A stretch of 64,000 bases of DNA from Streptomyces sp. NWU339 (GCF_003143855.1 NZ_QFRK01000001.1:62938-126937); one strand, 5' to 3'. Positions 19,975 to 29,288 are shown, counted from the first letter of the stretch. Translations and numbers: made by a program. The notes: generated by a model not told the origin, from the sequence alone.

Positions 19975-20762
19975 CGCCCGCTCCAAACGCCGGCGCGCTT
20001 CTCCTTGAACGCCGCGACCGCCTCCCGCAGGTCGGCGGTGGAGGCGCTGATCGCCTCCAGATAGAACGCGGTGTCGAACACCTCGTCGATGCGGGCTGCC
20101 AGCACCTTGTTCAGGGCTCGTTTGGTGAGCTGGACCGCCACCGGGGGAAGGGCGGCCACCCGCTCCGCGAGTTCCAGCGCCAGCGGGCGGACGGCGTCGG
20201 CGGACTCCGCGAGCTCGGTCACCATGCCCAGCTGGTGGGCGTCCTCGGCGAGCAGCGGCTCGCCCCAGAGAAGTTGCCGCTTCGCCCGGATGAGCGGGAG
20301 GCTCGCCGGCCAGGTGACGCAGCCGCCGTCCCCCGCAACCAGCCCGAGGTGCACATGTGGGTCGGAGATCCTCACTCCGGCGGTGGACACGACGGCGTCC
20401 GCGGTCAGGGCCAGGCTGGTGGCCACTCCGAACACATGGCCGTGCACGGCGGCGACGAGCGGCTTCGGGAAGTCCGCGAACGTACGGAACAGCCGACGGC
20501 CCTCGTCCACCTGGGCCAGCAGGACCTGCAGGTCGGCGTTGGCGCTCAGCATCGCTTCGGTGTCGCCGCCGGCCGAGAAGTGCTTTCCGGTGGAGGACAG
20601 CACGACTGCGCGTACCGCGGTATCGGCGCTCAGCTCCTCAAGTGCCCCGCCGAGCTCGCCGAGCAGGACCCCGTCGAACCTGTTCTGCAGGTCCGGGCGG
20701 GAGAGCCGGAGCTCGCCCACGGGACCGCTTCTGATCAACTCTACTGACTCGTAGCGCGTCAT
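19971..20762 (-). CDS. Enoyl-CoA hydratase/isomerase (crotonase)
   Basis: Crotonase-fold enzyme of 263 residues. Oxyanion segments KHFSAGGDTEAML and AAVHGHVFGVATSL; the second acid position of hydratases is occupied by the sequence LVAGDGGCVTWP, so Asp/Glu arrangement suggests isomerase or dehydrogenase-like chemistry rather than classical hydratase. ATG at 20762 is preferred to the TTG 12 bases upstream. First gene of the leftward operon; operator copy about 92-106 bp upstream. Confidence 0.8.
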   Translation of the reverse strand: MTRYESVELIRSGPVGELRLSRPDLQNRFDGVLLGELGGALEELSADTAVRAVVLSSTGKHFSAGGDTEAMLSANADLQVLLAQVDEGRRLFRTFADFPKPLVAAVHGHVFGVATSLALTADAVVSTAGVRISDPHVHLGLVAGDGGCVTWPASLPLIRAKRQLLWGEPLLAEDAHQLGMVTELAESADAVRPLALELAERVAALPPVAVQLTKRALNKVLAARIDEVFDTAFYLEAISASTADLREAVAAFKEKRAGVWSGR

Positions 20763-20853
20763 CGCGTCGCACAAGCCCTTTCTCTCTTCGGCTTGGGCAG
20801 GTGGTATCTGGCGTATCAGACCATGCCTACGGCGCTCAGCATAGACGTTGTGT

Positions 20854-20868
20854 CATAGATAGTCGATG
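20854..20868. promoter_or_regulatory. Candidate dyad operator between crotonase and acyl-CoA synthetase
   Basis: CATAGA-TAG-TCGATG, a 5/6 dyad, lies in the 163-bp divergent region, 92-106 bp from the leftward start and 58-72 bp from the rightward start. It can serve both promoters. Confidence 0.5.
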
Positions 20869-20925
20869 TGTAGAGTTCTTTTCCCGGCCGCGTGACTCGG
20901 CGGCCATCCACAGTGGGACGACGAG

Positions 20926-22485
20926 GTGATCGGATTGACGTTCGCGGCCGGGTTCGCCGCTTCGCGGCCGACGGAAATCGCGGTGCGCGACGCCAGGACG
21001 GAGCTGACCTGGGGGCAGGTCGATGACGTGCTTCGACCGGCGGTGAATGCACTACTCGAACTGGAGCTCGGACCGGACCGACGCATCGCCGTGTTCGCCG
21101 AGAATTCCGTGACGACGCTGCTTGCCTACACCGCGGCGACCCTGGCCGGAGTCTCTGCGGTGCCGGTGAACTTCCATCTCACCGCGGCAGAGACGGCTTA
21201 TATCCTGGCCGACTCCGGCGCACGTGCCGTGTTCGTCGACGGGCGGACGGCGGAGACCGGCCTGCAGGCCGCGCACGAGGCCGGCATCGACACCGTGATC
21301 GGTTGGGGCGGTGTTCACGGGACCCCCGACGTCGTCGACTGGGCGCAGTGGTTGGCAGCCGCGTCCGATGCTGAGCCGCCCACCGGCGCGCAGCCCCGCC
21401 CCACCCTCGTCTACACCTCGGGCACGACGGGCCGTCCCAAGGGGGTGGAGCTGCCCCGCACGTCATTCGTAGGGGGCGCCGACATCGCCGAACACGTGCA
21501 GCGGCTGCGCTCCGGCTCGATGCTGAAGTACGGGCGGCACCTGATCGTCGGCCCCATGTACCACAGCGGTCCCCTGGCGGGGACTCGGCTTTTCATCGGC
21601 GGGGCGCCGGTGACGGTGCTCGGCCGCTTCGACGCCGAGACGGTCCTCGCGGCGATCGAACGGGACGGAATCGGCTCCTCGATCATGGTGCCCACCCACT
21701 TCCAGCGGCTGCTCGCCCTGCCCGACAAGGTGCGGGCACGCTACGACACCTCGTCACTGTGCTATGTGCTCCAAGTCGGCGCCAAGTGCCCGGCCGACGT
21801 CAAGCGGGCCATGATCGACTGGTGGGGCCCCTTGGTCTGGGAGTCCTACGGGGCCAGCGAAGTCGGGTCCACCTGCGTGATCAGCGCGCAGGAGTGGCTG
21901 GAACACCCCGGCTCCGTGGGGCGCCCGATCCCGCCGTTCGAGGCCTTCGTGCCCGATGCCCGTGGCGAGCACGCTCCTGCCGGGACGGAGGGCCCGCTGT
22001 ACTTCCGCGACACCACCGGCCACGGCATCGTCTACCACGGCTCGCCCGGGCAGCCCGGCGGCAGTGCCGAGCCGGGCGTCTTCACCCTGGGCGAGATCGG
22101 TTACATCGACGACGACGGCTACGTCTACATCACCGACCGGTTCTCGGACATGGTCGTCTCCGGTGGGGTCAACGTCTACCCGGCCGAGTCCGAGCAGGTT
22201 CTCGCCACGCATCCGGCCGTCGCCGACGTCGCGTGCATCGGGGTGCCGGACGCGGAGATGGGTGAGCGGCTCGTGGCGCTCGTCGTGCCGGTCGATCCGG
22301 CCTGCCCGCCGACGGAGCGTGAGCTGATCGAGTACTGCCGGGCGCGGCTCACGCACTACAAGTGTCCGCGCGGTGCGGAGGTCGTACCGTCGCTGGGCCG
22401 CAGCGTCATGGGGAAGATCAACAAGCGGGCACTGCGCAGGCCGTACTGGTCGACGGACCAGCAGACGGCGCGCCCCTCCGTGTGA
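20926..22485 (+). CDS. AMP-forming acyl-CoA synthetase
   Basis: 519-residue ANL-superfamily ligase. P-loop LVYTSGTTGRPKGVEL, the WESYGASE substrate/ATP motif, the YITDRFSDMVVSGGVNVYP hinge and the C-terminal catalytic Lys in LGRSVMGKINKRALR are all intact. GTG at 20926 is used. It is transcribed opposite to the other synthetase, with the dyad operator in the shared promoter. Two ligases in one region suggest either two substrates or a side chain plus ring acid. Confidence 0.9.
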   Translation: MIGLTFAAGFAASRPTEIAVRDARTELTWGQVDDVLRPAVNALLELELGPDRRIAVFAENSVTTLLAYTAATLAGVSAVPVNFHLTAAETAYILADSGARAVFVDGRTAETGLQAAHEAGIDTVIGWGGVHGTPDVVDWAQWLAAASDAEPPTGAQPRPTLVYTSGTTGRPKGVELPRTSFVGGADIAEHVQRLRSGSMLKYGRHLIVGPMYHSGPLAGTRLFIGGAPVTVLGRFDAETVLAAIERDGIGSSIMVPTHFQRLLALPDKVRARYDTSSLCYVLQVGAKCPADVKRAMIDWWGPLVWESYGASEVGSTCVISAQEWLEHPGSVGRPIPPFEAFVPDARGEHAPAGTEGPLYFRDTTGHGIVYHGSPGQPGGSAEPGVFTLGEIGYIDDDGYVYITDRFSDMVVSGGVNVYPAESEQVLATHPAVADVACIGVPDAEMGERLVALVVPVDPACPPTERELIEYCRARLTHYKCPRGAEVVPSLGRSVMGKINKRALRRPYWSTDQQTARPSV

Positions 22486-22527
22486 GGCAGGCCGGGCCGC
22501 GGCGCCACTCTCCACACAAGGTCAATC

Positions 22528-22542
22528 AATAGAATATCTAGT
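22528..22542. promoter_or_regulatory. Candidate dyad operator (acyl-CoA dehydrogenase promoter)
   Basis: AATAGA-ATA-TCTAGT has 5/6 dyad symmetry and an exact TCTAGT half, 36-50 bp upstream of the GTG at 22578. Confidence 0.55.
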
Positions 22543-22577
22543 ACGCAGCTATATTGCGTCATCGGAAGGGGACGGGC

Positions 22578-23825
22578 GTGCCCGAGAAACCACAGCAGCA
22601 GACCCCCGATCTCGAACAGTTCCGTGCGGAGGCGAAAGCCTTCCTCGACCGGGCCGCGCGCCCGCGTCGAGGCCACGGGGGCGGGGAGGCATGGGGTGAG
22701 GGCGACGACCGTGTGAGCCTGTTCCGCGGCGCCACGGTTGAGGAGGCAGACGAGGCACGCGACTGGCGGCGTACGGTCTTCGACGCCGGGTTCGGCTGGA
22801 TCACCGGGCCGGTGGAGCTCGGCGGGCGTGGCCTGCCCGGGCGCTACGAGCGGGCCTACCTGCAGCTGGAACGAGACTACGAGACCCCGTCCCGATCCCC
22901 GCTCGGCGTCAGTTTGGGCATGGTCGGCCCCACTCTGGCGCAGTTCGGCTCGCCGGAGGCCATCGAGCGGTGGCTGCAAGCGATCTACCGCGGTGACTCC
23001 GTCGGCTGCCAGCTGTTCAGCGAGCCCGGCGCGGGCTCCGACCTCGCCGCCGTCTCCAGCCGGGCCACCCGGCGCGGCGACGACTGGGTGATCAGCGGAC
23101 AGAAAGTCTGGACCTCTGGCGCGCACTTCTCCGACGTCGGCCTGCTGCTGGCCCGGACCTCTCCTTCGCCTCGGCACAAGAACCTGACCGCCTTCGTGAT
23201 CGACATGCGTGCCCACGGCGTCGACGTCCGTCCGCTGCGCCAGATGACCGGCGGCGCCGACTTCAACGAGGTCTTCCTCAACGACGTCATCGTCCCTGAC
23301 GCCTACCGCCTCGGCGACATCGACGGCGGCTGGAAGGTCGCTGTGGCGACCCTGTTGCATGAGCGCGGTGCGATCGGCGGTGCGGCGGGCGGCGGCAGCG
23401 GGCTGTTCCGGATGGAACGCCTGGTCGCGATGCTCCGGCAGCTCGGCCGTGCCGATGACCCGGAGGTGCGGCAGGCCTACGCTCGGCTTCACGCCGGCGT
23501 GGTGGCGGCAAAGCAGATGCGTGCCCGTGCCGAGGCCGCCGCGAAGGCCGGGAAGGCCCCGGGGGCGGAGATGTCGCTGTCGAAGCTCGCGCTGACGCAG
23601 AACCTGGCCGCGCTCGCGCACCTCGTCAGCGTTGCCCTCGGGCCGAAGCTGCTCACCGACACCGGCGAGTGGGGCACCTTCGCCTGGTCGGAGTTCGTGC
23701 TCGGTGTTCCCGGCTTCCGGTTGGGCGGTGGCACCGACGAGATCCAGCGCAACATCATTGCCGAGCGTGTGCTCGGACTGCCGAAGGAGCCGATGGTTGC
23801 ACAGTCTCCGAACGGCAACGGCTGA
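22578..23825 (+). CDS. Acyl-CoA dehydrogenase
   Basis: FAD enzyme of 415 residues that introduces the alpha,beta double bond into acyl-CoA. GTG at 22578 follows GGAAGGGG; the TTG upstream is rejected for lack of a site. Family blocks: CQLFSEPGAGSDLAAVSS, GQKVWTSGAHFSDVGLLLART, FNEVFLNDVIVP, and LGGGTDEIQRNIIAERVLGLP at the C-terminus. The usual catalytic Glu region (GFRLGGGTDEIQ) is kept. Residues 30-60 carry an extra charged insert (RRGHGGGEAWGEGDD). Rightmost gene of the catabolic region. Confidence 0.9.
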   Translation: MPEKPQQQTPDLEQFRAEAKAFLDRAARPRRGHGGGEAWGEGDDRVSLFRGATVEEADEARDWRRTVFDAGFGWITGPVELGGRGLPGRYERAYLQLERDYETPSRSPLGVSLGMVGPTLAQFGSPEAIERWLQAIYRGDSVGCQLFSEPGAGSDLAAVSSRATRRGDDWVISGQKVWTSGAHFSDVGLLLARTSPSPRHKNLTAFVIDMRAHGVDVRPLRQMTGGADFNEVFLNDVIVPDAYRLGDIDGGWKVAVATLLHERGAIGGAAGGGSGLFRMERLVAMLRQLGRADDPEVRQAYARLHAGVVAAKQMRARAEAAAKAGKAPGAEMSLSKLALTQNLAALAHLVSVALGPKLLTDTGEWGTFAWSEFVLGVPGFRLGGGTDEIQRNIIAERVLGLPKEPMVAQSPNGNG

Positions 23826-23984
23826 GAGGGCCAGGACGGCCCGAGCGCCGACCGCGTGGTGGGATCTGCTTGGGCCTATGGTTCAGGCCCGCACCCGGCT
23901 ACTTCACCGGACCAGCCACGGATTTCGATGCCCGTCCGGATGCTGGATCGGCCCTGGCGTGTTCCGCGTGCTGCTACCGGGTCT

Positions 23985-24026
23985 ATTCGCTTCACCACCG
24001 GGCTTCAGCCCGGTGGTGAAGCGAAT
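23985..24026. repeat. Perfect 20-bp hairpin, IS200-type end
   Basis: Two perfect 20-bp arms (23985-24004 and 24007-24026) with a 2-base loop, 60 bp beyond the 3' end of the TnpA relic. Subterminal palindromes of this kind are the DNA hairpins recognised by HUH transposases of IS200/IS605, so it is probably the right end of that element. Confidence 0.7.
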
Positions 24027-24086
24027 CTTTGGCCCGCTCTGACCTCAGCCGTGTGCATGGATCCGCACTGTTCGCCTCAACCGGCG

Positions 24087-24501
24087 TCAGAGCGGCCGGT
24101 TCTGCTGCTCGATGTACTGCTTCACGATGCTGAGCGGCGCGCCGCCGACCGACCCGGCGAAGTACGAGCCGGACCACAGGCGTTGCGCCCGCCAGTAGTG
24201 CCGGACGAGGTCGGGGAACTCTCCCCCGGCCTTCGGCCGGGAGGTGCCCCCAGCCGCAGACGGTGCGAGGACACGCTCTTGAGGGAGTTCACCAGCCTGG
24301 ACACGGCGACCTTCGGCGGGAAGTCCACGAGCAGGTGGACATGGTCGGCCTCGCCGTTGAACTCCACCAGCTCGGCATCGAAGTCCTCGCACACGGCCCG
24401 CACGATCTCCCCACAGCATCAGGTGCCGGCCGGTGAAGACGGAGTGCCGGGACTTCGTCACGAAAACCAAGTGGACATGCATGCGGAAGACGCAGCGACG
24501 A
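24087..24501 (-). pseudogene. IS200/IS605-family TnpA transposase, broken
   Basis: HUH single-strand transposase. HUH motif EADHVHLLVDFPP and catalytic Tyr in VKQYIEQQ are still readable, but the gene is dead: the N-terminus is cut at about 24502 by the adjacent IS3 element, an extra base in a G-run near 24414 shifts frame between RHLML and EIVRAVCEDFD, and a 32-nt palindromic insertion at 24222-24253 shifts it back before EFPDLVRHYWRAQRLWSGSY. The end IEQQNRPL is native. Confidence 0.85.
24222..24253. repeat. 32-nt palindromic insertion inside tnpA
   Basis: CTTCGG-centred palindrome (CCGGCCTTCGGCCGG) followed by GAGGTGCCCCCAG, inserted between the codons for ...SSHRLR and EFPDL. A 27/32 identical copy interrupts a second transposase at 60674-60705. 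Confidence 0.75.
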
Positions 24502-24545
24502 CCAGTGAGCTTGCTCCGCTTTGACAGACACCCTTGGTGTGGTGG

Positions 24546-25421
24546 TCAGGCCGCAAGGATGGTTTCGTACTCGGCGGGACTGTGGTAGCCGAGGCTGCTG
24601 TGCAGCCTTCGTATGCTGTACCAGCTCTCGATCCACTCGAAGATCGCAGTACGGACAGCGGACCGGTTCGGCCACGACCGTTCCTCGATCAACTCTCGTT
24701 TCAACGTGGCGAAGAACGATTCGGCAAGGGGCGTTGTCCCAACACTGGCCGGTCCGGCCGACCGATAGCCTGACGCCGAACTCGTGTGCCAGGTCGGCGA
24801 ATTCACGGCTGGTGTATTGGCAGCCGCGGTCGGAGTGGAAGATCACGGGCCCGTCCGGACGTCGGGTCTTGCAGGCGGCCCGTAGCGCGTCGGCGACCAG
24901 CTCGGTCCGCAAGTGGCCCGCAGTGGCCCAGCCGACGACGCGGTGGGAGAGGCGATGTCGATGACGGTGGCCAGGTAGAGCCAGCCCTCCTCGGTCGGTA
25001 TGTAGGTGATGCCGCCGCACCAGCGCACGTCGCGGGCTGTCGGGTCGGGCTGGAAGTTCCGTACCACCAGGTCGGGCCGTATAGCGGCCCGTGGGTCAGG
25101 GATCGTGGTGCGTCGGCGCCGTCTGCGGTGTCGGCCTTCGAGGCCGGCCTGGCGCATCAGCCGTGCGACCCGGCGACGGCCGCACTGCTCGCCGTCCTTG
25201 TGGAGCGCGGCGTGGACGCGGGGGGCTCCGTAGCTGCCGCGCGAGCGCGTGTGGACCTCGGTGATCTTCTCGGTCAGCTCCGCGTCGCGCGCTGCGCGAG
25301 GGCTGGGCACGGCAGTGCGGCGGGCGTAGAAGGCGGTGCTGGAGACCTTCAGCAGCTCACACGCCCGTTTGACGTTGTGGCCGCCCTGCTTCTCCGCCTC
25401 GATGAACGGGTGCACCGTCAC
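24546..25421 (-). pseudogene. IS3-family ORFB (DDE integrase), frameshifted
   Basis: rve-type integrase. Begins GTG at 25421, overlapping the ORFA stop (GTGA). The HTH_21 linker GSYGAPRVHAALHKDGEQCGRRRVARLMR is intact. Extra bases at about 24945-24950 and 24734-24738 each change frame, splitting the DDE domain into three frames. In addition the first catalytic Asp is replaced: RWCGGITYIPT instead of RWCGDITYIPT. Second Asp (FHSDRGCQYTS) and Glu (LAESFFATLKRE) are readable in other frames. Certainly inactive. Confidence 0.85.
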
Positions 25422-25726
25422 CGGGTCTCCTTCGCGAAGAAAGCCGTGGCCCGCTTGAGGATGTCGACGTCCTCGCGCAGACGGCGGTTCTCCCTGCGTA
25501 GCCGCGCGAGTTCCTCGCGCTCGTCGCTGGTCGGGCCGTCCCGCTCGCCGGCATCGACCTCGGCCTGCTTCACCCAGTCCCGCACCGCGGTCTCGGTCAG
25601 GTCGAAGTCCTTGGCGACCTGACCTATCGAGCGGTCACCTCGCCGGCACAGCTCGACGATCTCGGCCTTGAACTCCGACGTGAACGAACGGCGAGCGCGA
25701 CGAGACTTCTTCCCCGTGCTCTCCAT
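25418..25726 (-). CDS. IS3-family ORFA (HTH_8-type)
   Basis: 102-residue helix-turn-helix protein: RRSFTSEFKAEIVELC, then GQVAKDFDLTETAVRDWVKQ, then the leucine-zipper-like region ELARLRRENRRLREDVDILKRATAFFAKE. Intact, start at 25726 (other ATGs at 25735/25738 possible). In IS3 elements ORFA binds the ends and is normally joined to ORFB by programmed frameshift; here the partner is broken. Confidence 0.85.
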   Translation of the reverse strand: MESTGKKSRRARRSFTSEFKAEIVELCRRGDRSIGQVAKDFDLTETAVRDWVKQAEVDAGERDGPTSDEREELARLRRENRRLREDVDILKRATAFFAKETR

Positions 25727-25819
25727 GATGGACATCATCCCTCCGGGGGCGCAGCCCCCTGATCTCGGATGTCCGTCAAAGCGGATCAAGCCCACCGGTG
25801 ATCTGTCGGCAGGTTCTCG

Positions 25820-26287
25820 TCACCTGTCCTCGGGAGCATGTTCGTCGCCGCCGAATCCTGCCGCTCGCATGATCGCATAGGCGGCGAGTGACACCACGAT
25901 CCACGCTGCCGTCGCAGCTCCGAGCGCGAGCCACGCGGAATGGTGAGGAAGGAGGACCGTGGCGACGACGGCGAACGCCCAAAGCCCCAGGGTGCCCAGG
26001 GCAGCGCCACGCGCGTCGTCGCGGGCGGGTCTGAGACCCTCCTCCTCGGCCACGAGAGTCAAGCTGGCCAGCAGGATGGCGGGGAAGGCGAGGAAGACGC
26101 CGCCGACAAACGGCCCGAACAGTGCTGATACGACGGCCGCCAGGAGTGACACGCCCGCGCCGAAACCGAACCGGAGCAGCAGATCCTTGCGCGGCGTGTG
26201 CGTGGCTGCCCGCAGTTCCACCCGCACGCGGTCGGTGTCTTCGGCCTCTTCTCCGTTCCCGTCTGCAGAGTTCGCCGATCGCTTCAT
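25820..26287 (-). CDS. Membrane protein, DUF3147-like pair member
   Basis: 155 residues with four hydrophobic segments (LLLRFGFGAGVSLLAAVVSAL; GVFLAFPAILLASLTLV; LGTLGLWAFAVVATVLL; AWLALGAATAAWIVVSLAAY), charged N-terminus. ATG at 26287 overlaps the stop of the next gene upstream (ATGA). Two adjacent small DUF3147-type genes are commonly paired; function unknown, possibly a transporter subunit. Confidence 0.7.
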   Translation of the reverse strand: MKRSANSADGNGEEAEDTDRVRVELRAATHTPRKDLLLRFGFGAGVSLLAAVVSALFGPFVGGVFLAFPAILLASLTLVAEEEGLRPARDDARGAALGTLGLWAFAVVATVLLPHHSAWLALGAATAAWIVVSLAAYAIMRAAGFGGDEHAPEDR

Positions 26288-26628
26288 GGTGCCACCGCGA
26301 AGGCGATGGCGGCCGCTGCCGCGAACCACACGACGAGGGCCGCCGCGGACCCGCGCACGGCTCCGAGTCTGCCGAGAGCCGGGACATCGACGAGACAGTA
26401 GGCGGTGAACGCCAGCGCTCCAGCGACCATGCCCCGTGCCGCGGTCGCCGCGTCGAGGTTGCCTTTGAACACCACCGTCAGGATCAGCCCTGCCAGCGCC
26501 ACCGAGGGGGCCGCGGCAAAAACCCCGGCCAACCGTTTGGGTTGGACGGCTTCCGCCACCAGGGCGAAACCCACCACGAACAGACCACCAATGAACGCCT
26601 TCAGGACGATCTCAAGCAGGGTCTTCAT
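26284..26628 (-). CDS. DUF3147-family small membrane protein
   Basis: 114 residues, three to four transmembrane segments beginning MKTLLEIVLKAFIGGLFVVGF; PKRLAGVFAAAPSVALAGLILTV is the family-like core, also echoed in the downstream partner (GGVFLAFPAILLASL). Coupled to the partner by a 4-bp overlap. The ~200 bp upstream (26629-26833) shows no gene. Confidence 0.75.
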   Translation of the reverse strand: MKTLLEIVLKAFIGGLFVVGFALVAEAVQPKRLAGVFAAAPSVALAGLILTVVFKGNLDAATAARGMVAGALAFTAYCLVDVPALGRLGAVRGSAAALVVWFAAAAAIAFAVAP

Positions 26629-26833
26629 CCCGCAACCTCAGCGTCGAGGCGACGTTCGCGCAACAACCCACGCTGGCAGCCTGTTGAACGCACGCTGCCC
26701 GGATGCATGCGTCGTACCGGCATGCGGGCAGTCATTCACCCTCGCAACACGTCTCCCGGCCTTCGGCCTCGCGTACCAGCCGGCGCAGCAAGCCGTTGAG
26801 CCGGTCGAAGATGCCCGCTGAGCGCCTGGGTCG

Positions 26834-26940
26834 GTGGGACTGGACGACGCCGCGTTTGCGACGGAATTGATCATCAGCGAGCTGGTCACCCACGCCATCC
26901 GCTACGGAAGGGTTCTCGTCCAGATGCGCGATGACGGGTC
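26834..26940 (+). pseudogene. ATP-binding (anti-sigma/HATPase) protein fragment
   Basis: About 35 codons, LDDAAFATELIISELVTHAIRYG then RVLVQMRDDG, match the N-box of Streptomyces RsbW-like ATPases (...ATELIVSELVTNAIRYG...). It is cut at about 26940 by the truncated IS630 element and lacks both ends. Confidence 0.65.
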
Positions 26941-27553
26941 ACGTCACCAGTTCAAGCGCCCCAGTGCTGGTCTGCACGGCCGCGTCGGCACTACCAGCGC
27001 TCTCCGTGGTGTCAGTGGCCAAGCTCTCCTGCTGGAGCGCGATGGCTGCGGTCGTCGGGGCGGGGTTCGAAGGAGGGACAGGTCCCGTCTTCCCGGTCTT
27101 TATGCGTGGAAAGGACACGCCCTTCTCGCGGAGCAGGATGCGCAAGCCCTCGTGGCTGATGTCGTCGACCACCCCCTCGGTGACCAGGAAGTCGGCCGGC
27201 TTGGCCAAGCTCCAGGTCGAGAACGGCAGGCCGTGCTCGGCCGGCCTGGACTTGGCGATCTTCTTGATCTCGCGGTGCTCGGGCAGCGTGAACGTCCTTG
27301 GGCGTCCGCCCTTGTACTTGGGGTAGAGAGCCTCGAAGCCGTCGGCGTTGAAGTTGTGGATCACGTCCCGGACCCGATCGTCGCTGGTGGACGTCACCTT
27401 GGCGATCTTCGCCACGGGCATGCCCTGCGCGGACAGCAGCACCGTCTGGGCCCGCCGCCAGGTCATCACCGAGCCGGTGCCCCTGCGGATGATCCGCAGC
27501 AGCCGCAGGCCCTCATCGACATCGATCTCACGAACCCGCACACGCCCGGCCAC
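26939..27553 (-). pseudogene. IS630-family transposase, N-terminal half only
   Basis: Helix-turn-helix half of an IS630-type transposase: MTWRRAQTVLLSAQGMPVAKIAKVTSTSDDRVRDVIHNF and GRPRTFTLPEH...FSTWSLAKPADFLV. Family similarity stops after ISHEGLRILLREKGVSFPRIKT; the following ~50 residues are unrelated and the DDE catalytic domain is missing, so it cannot transpose. Confidence 0.8.
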
Positions 27554-27556
27554 CGA

Positions 27557-28224
27557 TCAGCAGCCTGGCTGCCCGGTCCGGCCGCCGGCACGACGCCGCA
27601 GCCACGCCGCCTCCGCAGGCGTAAGGTACGGGTCGGCCAGCTTGGCTTCGGCCACTTCCCGGATACGTCCCGCAGGATCGGTCCGACAGCCCTTGCGTAC
27701 GCTGTGCACCAGCAGACTCCGTCCCAGGCGGACGGCCAGTCCGGGGACCTCCGCGCTGCCGACAGTCACCATGGTCATCGCCACATCTGCAGCGGGATCA
27801 CCAGCGCCCGCATTGCGCCAGTCGATCACCACAGGGCCCCGCCGGGTCAGAAGCACATTGCCCGGATGCAGATCCAGATGCAGCACCCGGTCGTCACCTG
27901 CCGTCGCGAACCGCTGGGGCAGCCACTTCGGCGCCGGTAGCGCATGCAACCGGTCGTGCAGGCGGCCCAACGTCCGGCCGAGGGAGCCGACCTGCCACGG
28001 GCGCCGGGCCAGCACATCCAGCATCGTCGGCCCGGTCAGCCGCTCCAGGACCATGTCGGTATCGGTGATCTCGTACACCTTCGGCACGGGATACCCACAG
28101 GCCGCCAAATGTGTCATCAACCGCGCTTCCAGCTCCGTTGGTCCCCCTGCCGATAACGCCGCAACACCCTGGACTCGTCCAGGGCATACACGTCAGCGTC
28201 CCGCCCCCACGCGATCAACTCCAT
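27557..28224 (-). pseudogene. Small-molecule phosphotransferase (APH-like), frameshifted
   Basis: Aminoglycoside-phosphotransferase-like gene. ATG at 28224 begins MELIAWGRDADVYALDESRVLRRYRQG; the frame then breaks in a run of five C (28143-28147, GGGGG on the coding strand) and continues as PTELEARLMTHLAACGYPVPKVYEITDTDMVLERLTG. Brenner loop LHLDLHPGNVLL and VVIDWRNAGAGDPAADVAMT are intact. Apart from the single homopolymer slip the gene looks healthy, so this could be a recent mutation or a sequencing error. Confidence 0.75.
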
Positions 28225-28287
28225 GCAGAGCAGTCTGTCCTGACGGAGTACCAGCCGCCAACAGGGCGAACGTTGCCTGATGCGGCA

Positions 28288-28313
28288 CCAGGGCCTGTCT
28301 GGTGTTGTGATCA
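28288..28313. repeat. Left 26-bp inverted repeat of IS5-like unit
   Basis: Starts CCAGGGCCTGTCTGG and ends GATCA; pairs with 30205-30230 in inverted orientation (first 15 bp perfect, 23/26 overall). It abuts the stop codon of the IS5-type transposase. Confidence 0.75.
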
Positions 28314-29288
28314 GTGGTTGGGTTGGAGGCTGCGGAGCCAGAGGAGTGCGGCGCGGAGTGCGAGTCCGGCCTGGTAGTTGGCGGGGTCTTTGTCGTAGCG
28401 GGCAGCGAGGCCCCGCCATGCTTTGATCTTGTTGATGCCGCGTTCGACGGTGTTCCGCTCGCGGTAGAGGTCGGGATCCCAGGTGACCGGTCGGCCGCCT
28501 GCCCGGCCCTTGTTCTTCCGTTTCACGGTCTGGTCCCGCGGCTCGGAGATCACGGCTTTGATTCCGCGCCTGCGCAGGTAGGCACGGTTTTTCGGGATGA
28601 GTAGGCCTTGTCCCCGGCGACCGCGCCGGGCCGGGTGCGGGGCCTGCCGACCGGCTGGCGGATCCGGATCCGTTCCAGGACAGGAACGAATTGAGGGCTG
28701 TCGCCGGCCTGCCCGGCCGTGACCAGGATGGCCAGTGGGCGGCAGGCGGCATCGACGGCGAGGTGGATCTTCGTGGTGAGACCGCCGCGGGAACGTCCCA
28801 GGTCAGCGGCGGCCAGGCGAGCCCTGCGGCGGTGCCTTAACCGCCGGCGTTCTTCGCCCGCCGGGTCGGTTTGTCGGTCTTATCCTTTGCGTCGGCCCTT
28901 TTTCGGCGGCCGCTTTCTCCAGTGCCTCCAGGACTTCGGCGTCGACGGGTAGTCCGGCTGCATCGTGATGCGCGCGGGCCGTGGTCGAGTCCACGCTGAC
29001 CAGCGACAAGTCCGTCTTGCCCTGCCTCGCGGCCTCGGCGATCACACCCTCGAGGAGGGTCGTGAACACGCCGGCCTTCCGCCAGTACCGGAACCGGTCA
29101 TACACCGTCTGCCACGGCCCGAACCGGCCGGGCATCTCCCGCCACTGGGCACCCGACCGGAACTTCCACACCACACCCTCGAACTGGGCCCGAAGATTCT
29201 CCGGATACGGACCGAACTCCCCGATCGGCAGGAACGGAGCAATGAACTCCCAATCAGCATCAGTCAGTTGCGCACGCGTCACACTCAC
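28311..29288 (-). pseudogene. IS5-family transposase, multiply frameshifted
   Basis: Reads from LTDADWEFIAPFLP...FRSGAQWREMPGRFGPWQTVYDRFRYWRKAGV through VSVDSTTARAHHDAAG (first Asp), GRSRGGLTTKIHLAVD and GDKAYSS, to ERNTVERGINKIKAWRGLAARYDK (Glu) and LLWLRSLQPNH, but in at least three frames. Breaks lie near 28890, 28800 and 28600. GTG at 29288 is the likely original start. Confidence 0.85.

Larger units (their letters stand above)
24502..25798 (-). mobile_element. IS3-family insertion sequence, defective
   Basis: About 1.3 kb bounded by imperfect 32-bp inverted repeats at 24502-24533 and 25767-25798 (27/32 matching, with identical core CCGCTTTGAC in both). Carries an ORFA/ORFB pair on the minus strand. 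Exact outer edge uncertain by a few bases; no target duplication could be assigned. It interrupts the start of an IS200 tnpA. Confidence 0.75.
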
